From Themeda triandra (lineage: Eukaryota; Streptophyta; Magnoliopsida; Poales; Poaceae): DNA of 64,000 nucleotides. The position numbers were made by a program, and so were the translations under genes. Below, piece by piece: positions 57,638 through 64,000 of this stretch. The stretch is from assembly GCA_018135685.1 (NCBI GenBank), contig JAENPR010000385.1, forward strand, positions 434,001 to 498,000, given 5' to 3'. Position 1 is the stretch's first letter, and the number at the start of each line of letters is the position of its first letter. The notes beneath the pieces were generated by a model. That model had not been told where the DNA came from. It searched no databases and saw nothing but the letters and a program-made list of their open reading frames with translations.

Positions 57638-60190
57638 TAGTAAGACATGGGATGAGCAAATGGTCCAACACTGGGGTTAGTAAACTGAGAAGGAAACCAG
57701 TCTTGGCTCATTCGCCCACGAGAAGTGTTAGGAAAAGCACCATACATGCCATGTCCCATTTGAGTAGAGCGATCACCACGACGAGAAAAACGTGGTCCGC
57801 TCAAGCTGTAAGACTGAAAGCCACGGTCACGAGCTCCAAGGTCATAAGCAAGACCTGAACCCGGCCGGGCACGACCACCACGTGGTCTCACACCCTGAGG
57901 CCTAGGACCTTGAGGAGCTGCACCTCTAGGCCTAGCACTGAACCACTTAAAGGGTGAAGCAAACTCTCCATGAGTATAGTTGTGGTAAAGCTCATACTCA
58001 TGCCGTTCATCTCTCTTCCTCCTAAAGCAAAACTCAAACAAGTGACCATCCCGATGACAATACTCACAGTAGTGCACCTCTCTCTTGGGTGGTGATTGGC
58101 TCACTCTCTTGTGGGTATGGTTCACTCTAAGTGGTTGTTTTCTCTTTGGAGTGGGCTCAACAGAGATGTCTGGCAGAGTGTCAAGTGGGTTCCTGAGGTG
58201 GTTTGGCTTTGGAGTCCATACTTGCTTTCGAGGTGGAGCTTTGGGTGGTTCTTCAAACACACCATCTTTCACATTGGGTTTGTTAGGCTATGGTGGAGTA
58301 ATTTTGATCAACTTGGGTGTGGTGGAAGGCTTGTTGGGTTTCTCAGATGCACTCAAATCACTGTGTTCACCAACCTTTCCAAAAACATTTTCACCCTTCC
58401 CACTTGATGCAAAGCCTAATCCCGTTGTGTCAGTTCCCCTCTTGAACTGGCTCAACATCATGCCTAGCTGCGGCTCACTGCAGGACAACCAACTTAGCAT
58501 GGTCCGAAGATTTGTGATTTCTTCTTCAGCCCTTTTCTTGCCATGTCTACAGGAATCAAGTTCTAGTTCCAAAGCCTCACAACAAGCACATCTAGAAACT
58601 TGGCTAGACTTTTCAAGGAAAGCAATCCTAGCAATTTTCTCACCTAGTTCAGACTGTAATTCAGCACAAAACTTGCAAGGACTCAAAATGATTGGCTTAG
58701 ACCTAACCTCATCAAACTCATCGACCAAAGCAACATACTTGGATTGCAAATCAGCAAGGTTAGCCATATGAGCAGCACAAGCATCGCACTCTGATTCATC
58801 AGTAACAGCTACAGACGACTTAGCAAACTCATGCTCTTTGACCGCAAGCTCCCACTTAGCTTTGTACTCTTTTCTCTCACGAGCAGCAAGTTTGAGCAAC
58901 TTATCCTGGCTAAGCAACGCATCACCCATGGACTCAAGCTCGGCAGTAAGAGATTCGAGGGTTTGTTCTACCTCTGGCTCGGTGTCGACGTTCTTCTCGT
59001 TGCCTGTGGTAGTCCCGTCGAGTGCCATGGTGCAGAAGCCTCCATGCTTGGAGTTGGCGAAGAAGCATATCCCGTTGAACTTGTTCTCGACCTTCTTCTC
59101 GGCCTCATCTTCGCTTGGAGGTGAGTCGCGGTCAGAGTCGTCGTCGAGGTCGCTGAGCGATGCGAGGAAGGCTCGCTGCTTCGCCTCATGCTTCTCCAGG
59201 TACTTCCTCTTGATGGCCTCCTTGTCGAATCCTCCCTTGGGCTTGTGCTCGTAGGAGGAGGACTCGCGCTTGTTCTTGCGCTTGCCGTAGTCGTACTTGT
59301 TGTAGGAGTTCTTGTCAGACTTGGGGCAGTTGGCGACGTAGTGATCAAGGTCTCCACACCCGAAGCAGCCTTGCTTTGTGACCCCACGCCGGCAATTCAA
59401 GTGGTTGTTGTGAAACCACGAGAACCGGCTGATCCCCAAGAGCCTCCATCTACACCTCTGTAGCCGAAAACAAAGACGACAAAGCCAAGGAAAGCTGTGA
59501 AGGGTTAGTAAAAGAACTTGAACTTCCAGTACCTGAAACAAGCGCCATGGTTAGGGTAGACGGATTCCTGATCCTCGCCTGCGTCTGGTGGTCGATCTCG
59601 GTGGACTTGAGCTTGCTGAACAGCTCGTCCACGGTGAGAGTGTCGTAGTTGGACAATTCGATGATCGCCGACACCTTCACCTCCCAAACCCTCCGATCAA
59701 GAGCGTATAGTAACTTGAGTGCTCTCCGATGATCGTCATAGGGCATCTGAGGGTTGTTCGCCTTCATCTTGTTCACGATGGTTTGAAAGCGAGAGAACAA
59801 AGAATCGATCGATTCACCATCAAGTTGAACAAAGTTCTCGTATTCCCTCTTGTGTGTTTCGTAGAGTCTGGTCTTAACATGGGCAGTGCCCTCGTGATAG
59901 CTCTGCAGCCTCGACCAGATCTCACGAGCCGTCGCCCAATCGGAAACACGCTCAAACTCAGGCAAAGAAAGAGCTGAGAACAAAGCAGCATGAGCGGTGT
60001 TATCGGCATTGTGTTGGTCGATCTGCTCTTGGTCAATACGGGCATCAAGTACCACGTAATCCGCATTTTCACAGATCTCCCACACACGCCAATCAATCCC
60101 TTGGAGATGCGCGAACATGCGAATCTTCCAATAGGAATAGTTCGTGCCATCGAACTGCGGCGGCTTGCCTGGCCCGCGGTTCATCATCAT
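57634..60190 (-). pseudogene. C1 gag (Sirevirus-like) with two zinc knuckles
   Basis: Starts at the triple ATG at 60190 (MMMNRGPGKPPQFDGTNYSY); the frame extends to 60208 without an ATG. The N-terminal part is a copia gag domain (WATAREIWSRLQSYHEGTAH, LFSRFQTIVNKMKAN). A frameshift near 59450 leads to the first CCHC knuckle, CFGCGDLDHYVANC (about 59340). A long acidic, Ser/Glu-rich coiled-coil stretch follows, then TAG at 58290-58288, a Pro/Lys-rich part and a second CCHC knuckle CEYCHRDGHLFEFC (about 58068). An Arg/Gly-rich tail ends near 57637. The length (over 800 codons) fits the long gag of Sireviruses. Confidence 0.85.
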
Positions 60191-60238
60191 GTCGCCTTCA
60201 GGGATCACGGACCGATTAAGGTGGAGTGATCCTTAATC

Positions 60239-60251
60239 GGCTCTTATTCCA
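60239..60251 (-). promoter_or_regulatory. C1 primer binding site (degenerate)
   Basis: The - strand reads TGGAATAAGAGCC two bases after the 5' LTR. It matches the initiator tRNA-Met site TGGTATCAGAGCC at all but two positions. Confidence 0.65.
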
Positions 60252-60253
60252 AT

Positions 60254-61274
60254 TGAAGGACCGAAAAGGCGACCAGAGGAGGGGAGGGTGAACGGGAGCT
60301 TTAAAATTTCTTTCAAAACTTTGAGCCTCTGTCCCAGATTCACACCCCAGAGCCAAACAGCACAACGTGGTGATCACGACCCAGAAGAAGGGTGGATGTT
60401 CCCTAGGAACACAGCGGGTCACCACAAGGCGGGAACGGCGAACGTGAGATCTTGAACTTCTATCGAAGAGAAGAGAGATCCCAAAATTTCAGAGTTCAAG
60501 CCAGCGGAAAACAGCACCGTGTAGAAACGAACCGCACGGCAACAGAAACCTGTAGGAACAAATAGCGCAGGAAACGGAGTCTGGAAACACAAACCGCAAC
60601 CAAAAAGGCACTGGGGATCTTCTAGTCGGCTTGGCCGGCCTGGGATCCGGCCTGGCCGGCTGGGCCAGCTTAGCCGGTAGAGGGGCCGCCCTGGCCGGCT
60701 TGGAGACCGAGCTGCCTAGCAGCCGGCTTAGCCGGCTTAGCCGGGTTGAGTCGGCTCAGCCGACTGGAAGAACCGGCCAGGCCGGTTTGCACGACTCAGG
60801 TTGGAAAAATCTCAAACTTTGATGCATCTTCTCCAAATCAACTCCAACCGCAACCAAAACTTCTCAGGTATGTTTCTGAGGTAGTTGGGGAGCTATCTCT
60901 AAGAGGTCATCGCTCAATTTGGAGTAAATCAAGAGAAATCAAAAAGGAAAAGAAAAATGGATCTTGAGGAGACCTAGAGCAAGAGATGCATGGATCTTTG
61001 ATCTCGTGAGGATTCAACTCGATTCTTTCGGTGGAAACAGTCCACTCACGTCATAGATCGATCTAGTGCAAAAAGAACGAATCAAAACACTTTAGAAACG
61101 AAGAAATCACGGAGTTCTCAAAGGGGGAAAGAGCAACTCGGGATGAACTCCAAAATCACAACAAGATCACATACGAATCTTTAAGCCCGGAGGAAACAAC
61201 AAGGACTTGGGGCATTGCTTCCCAACTTGATCTCGGTTCTAGCACGAATTCAAGAATTCATGGACCTCTCTCTC
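60254..61274 (-). repeat. C1 5' LTR, truncated
   Basis: Aligns with 7971-8935 of the 3' LTR from TGAAGGACCG to GACCTCTCTCTCA. At 61275 homology stops, so the outer ~740 bp, including the TATA-like site, is missing. The GCCGGC-rich block (60622-60785) is longer than in the 3' LTR by tens of bases. Confidence 0.8.
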
Positions 61275-63600
61275 ACCATGCAGAACCCGAACATGCCGGC
61301 ACGTATCCAGACCACAGGGTCCTCGACGGTATCCTGCATGCTTGACCTCTCTTTGACATTGCTGACCACTGGCCATCACTGGACACATCAGGATGAGGTG
61401 AGAGGCTAAAAATATACTTTATGAAATTAATATCAATGCATACTATACAAATATATTTTTACAATATATTTATTTGATGTTATAAATAATTTAATTTTTA
61501 GCAATTTAGAAGTTAATTTATTTTAGGATAGAGACGTAGATGACAGAAGACTCTATGTCTCTATTATGCACCAGCAGAGCTGGGCAAAACATCCTTGGTC
61601 TTTCAGTAACCAATTCGAGCACACTAGTATAATGCCCGTGCTAACGCTACGGTTTTATTTTAGGAATGCACATAAAAAGAACCATTATTGACTCAAGCCA
61701 ATTGTTTGCGCGCATTGAAATTGAACCATCCTAGTTTTCAACTTGAGACAACTGTCCTCACCACCAATGGCAGTTCACATAACACGACATAACAGGATAT
61801 CGGCTCAGATTACTCATAGCAATGTGACATGAATTCTTTTTCTTTTATCCATGTCAGCTACATTACAATTCATTCAGTTAAGCAAAGTGATAGATAATAT
61901 CAACGTCAGATGCAGAACAATGCACTTGTACTGATTGACAAAGTGCATAATTACATCTCTATACCTAACCTACTTATTCTGAATCATCATAGAACTATCA
62001 TTGAACTCCTTTTTTTTACCAGAACTGTCACTAAACTCTACTGCTCTTCTGCCCATCCATAGACAACTCTTCTAGCATGGCAAGGTAGGTGCTCAGCCGC
62101 AACCAGACCTGAAGTTGATGCTGCATCTACTCTACTATCGACCTGTTCTCAAATAAAATACACGCCACCGCACTTCATGAAAAAAGACCGAATCTGAGAC
62201 AAAGAGAGCATCAGTGTTCCAGTTTTGAGATGGCAAATAAATATGATACTAACAAATTCAACTTCTCTCTAACTTAAAAGTAGCTCTTAGATAAAATAGT
62301 AAGCATATTGCAACATTGTAAATGTGTGGCACCTAATTTGCATTCCTAAACCCTTTACTGCTCTTGTGATAAGCAGCACCGTCAAGGAAGTTTAAAACAT
62401 GGTATATTGAAATTCAGATTTAGACCAGAAGATTTATATAACACAATGTGAGGATCTTGAAGTGGAAGTAGGGAAGGCTAGTTTGAGAAATTCACTTGAC
62501 TATTTTCTCTAAGCATTATGGGCAGAATTGAATCAGAAGGGAGCCCTTGAAAGAGAAATAAATATTATATCTGTTGGATACTACTAATCTGAGTGTTGCC
62601 CATGCTGGATACTACTGAATGTGTAGGATGATGAAGTTGCTCAAATGTATGGAATGAAAAATAAAATCATATTTGTAAATTTATTTCTATCTATATTCTG
62701 ACTTGAGCCGCCCGCCTAGCAGCATGATCCATACGTTTGGTGGTTCTCAAAAGAAAATCCATACGCCTGGTGTCCATAAAGCAGTATATCCTCATGAGCT
62801 CCATAAGGCACTTTCCTGATGGTACCTGTAGTGTAAAATCACAACATACTAAACACTTGATTGCCTGCTAGGTTAAAAAAAAAAAAGAAGAGAAACCAAA
62901 TTGTTACTTTAACACAGGGACACAACGGTGACTACCTTGGCCGACTCCCTCCAATGCCAGAGTAGGACGTGCAGCTCGTCGACGTCCATGCCGACCACTG
63001 CCACCGCCGCGATCCATAGCCGTCCCGAGGATATCCGCCACCACCGCGTACGCCCTGCATGGATCGAGACCTCAAGGATGGCTGCCCGTTGCCAGTACCC
63101 ACATATGCAAGGCCACCAGGATGGGGAAGGGCGTCGCAGCCGCCGTCGAAGGCAATAACAAAGCTGGTTATTTGTGTTTCATACCTGGATGGGCCATGAT
63201 GGTGCTGATGGGGCATATACATGTTCGTCTAACTTAAAATCCATGAGTTCTGAACATTTTTAGATCTTTAAACGTTTGGCGTATAAATTTTCAACAATGT
63301 CTAATTTAATATTGGAAGAATCCATATTCTGTAGAATCAACAAAAACTAAAATTAGTACAATGTAAAAAAAATAACAGCTCCAGTCTGAATAGAGAGAAC
63401 ACACATCAATTAGACTATAACAAAAAATAAATAGATTTTTATATTAACAATGCATCACGTAGGAATAGATATACATAGGACAAGCATCAGCTATTGAACA
63501 AACAGACAAGAAGAGTCTGTATAAAGATAGATGCCCTGTATTTTTTTAATGACATGGATCATCACAGCAATCTGAGGGTCGTGGCAGTACACATGTACGT
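61275..63600. other. Right host flank, mostly AT-rich, no firm gene
   Basis: Contains TAGTATAATGCCCGTGCTAA at 61626, a motif I have often seen at transposon edges in grass DNA. A GC-rich block at 62930-63220 has open frames on both strands; on the - strand it has a donor-like CATCCAG|GTATGA at about 63185 and a Gly/Arg-rich frame (PSLRSRSMQGVRGGGGYPRD). I cannot name a product. Confidence 0.35.
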
Positions 63601-63606
63601 ACCTGG

Positions 63607-63941
63607 CCCGTGATTGCGCACTGGACAACGATTGCGAGCGGCACGATGAGGAAGATCACGACTTGCTTGGCACCGAGTTGCCGAGGACAGGGCACATCAA
63701 GCACAAGCGCCCTATGCAGCTTCTTGCCGGTGATTGGATCCGATTGCATCCAAAACGGGAATCTATCTATCCAGGCAAACAAGGCAGCTGGAGGCCACTC
63801 ACCAACGGACCATGAGACCGACGACGACGCCCATATGGATGGATCTCCGCCGGCGGCCCCACGGCAGGTGGAGGGAAGATCCAACTGGCGCAGGGTAGGA
63901 GGGGCCGGGCCGCCGGGGCAGCGGCGTGGCTGGGACCTCAC
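63607..63941 (-). CDS. Possible exon of an unidentified gene (or gene fragment)
   Basis: A - strand frame with a Pro/Arg-rich start, WMQSDPITGKKLHRALVLDV and a hydrophobic segment (VVIFLIVPLAIVVQCAI), ending at a consensus donor GGGCCAG|GTACGT at 63606. The splice signal and membrane-like segment argue for a coding exon. The upstream part runs towards the window edge, and a frame restart near 63999 shows a repeated MRSQPRQ/MRSQPRR start. No family was recognised. Confidence 0.3.
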
Positions 63942-64000
63942 GGCGACGACGTGCTGCCGATGGGAGGAGAAAGAGAAACTGCCGCGGCTGCGACCTCACG

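Larger units (their letters stand above)
7971..61274 (-). mobile_element. C1: Sirevirus-like Ty1-copia retrotransposon, split by four insertions
   Basis: Outer element of the nest. Its surviving pieces are 7971-10023, 16364-16923, 41291-43897, 46561-46808 and 57374-61274, about 9.3 kb in total, a normal Sirevirus size. In element order: truncated 5' LTR (60254-61274), primer site, gag with two zinc knuckles, protease, [deletion], integrase half, reverse transcriptase, RNase H, long 3' non-coding region, 3' LTR (7971-9672). The insertion borders rejoin C1 sequence in a sensible way; for example removing the solo LTR at 43898-46560 restores integrase reading across its duplicated ACCGC. It carries many stops and frameshifts and is dead. 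The order of layers shows it is older than everything inside it. Confidence 0.8.

Overview
The window is nuclear DNA of a grass (Poaceae, probably a panicoid; the species is my inference). Evidence: spliced plant genes, a Sirevirus-like copia element, chromodomain Gypsy elements, a CACTA element, and Stowaway termini of the 'CTCCCTCCGT' type. There is no bacterial gene layout. About 53 kb of the 64 kb is one nest of transposable elements. The host sequence is 1-7970 and 61275-64000.

Left host part (1-7970). The 3' half of a STAR1-like ABC ATPase gene (+ strand, cut by the window edge) lies tail to tail with a complete three-exon STAR2/ALS3-like membrane gene (- strand, 1105-5272, 285 codons after splicing). 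In rice these two proteins form one bacterial-type transporter needed for aluminium tolerance. Between STAR2 and the nest are degenerate repeats and a small inverted-repeat element.

The nest, outermost first. C1 is a Sirevirus-like Ty1-copia element on the - strand; its pieces lie at 7971-10023, 16364-16923, 41291-43897, 46561-46808 and 57374-61274. Inserted into C1 are: a Gypsy solo LTR at 10024-16363, itself holding another solo LTR (11165-12567) and a 1.3-kb Stowaway/mariner-type element (12916-14214); a CACTA transposon (16924-41287); a copia solo LTR (43898-46560); and the 3' end of a second Gypsy element, G2 (54613-57373). The CACTA transposon carries a broken TNP2 transposase, a TnpA-like gene and a captured kinase exon. 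Its TNP2 gene is split by a full Gypsy element, G1 (21800-36647). A full copia element, C2 (46809-54612), sits exactly at the C1/G2 rearrangement junction. Exact or near-exact target-site duplications support most of these limits.

The most unusual coding feature is in G1. Between its primer site and gag, on the sense strand, is an extra reading frame of about 345 codons (31696-30659). Its first residues copy the histone H3 tail (RTKQTARKS, H3 residues 2-10) and it ends in a long coiled coil. The same element encodes an integrase with a chromodomain-like C-terminus. G1 is broken by five in-frame TAG codons and one frameshift, although its two 4,056-bp LTRs differ at only about 60 sites by my eye count.

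Right host part (61275-64000). AT-rich sequence with weak signs of exons on the - strand near 63 and 63.6-63.9 kb. I cannot assign a product.
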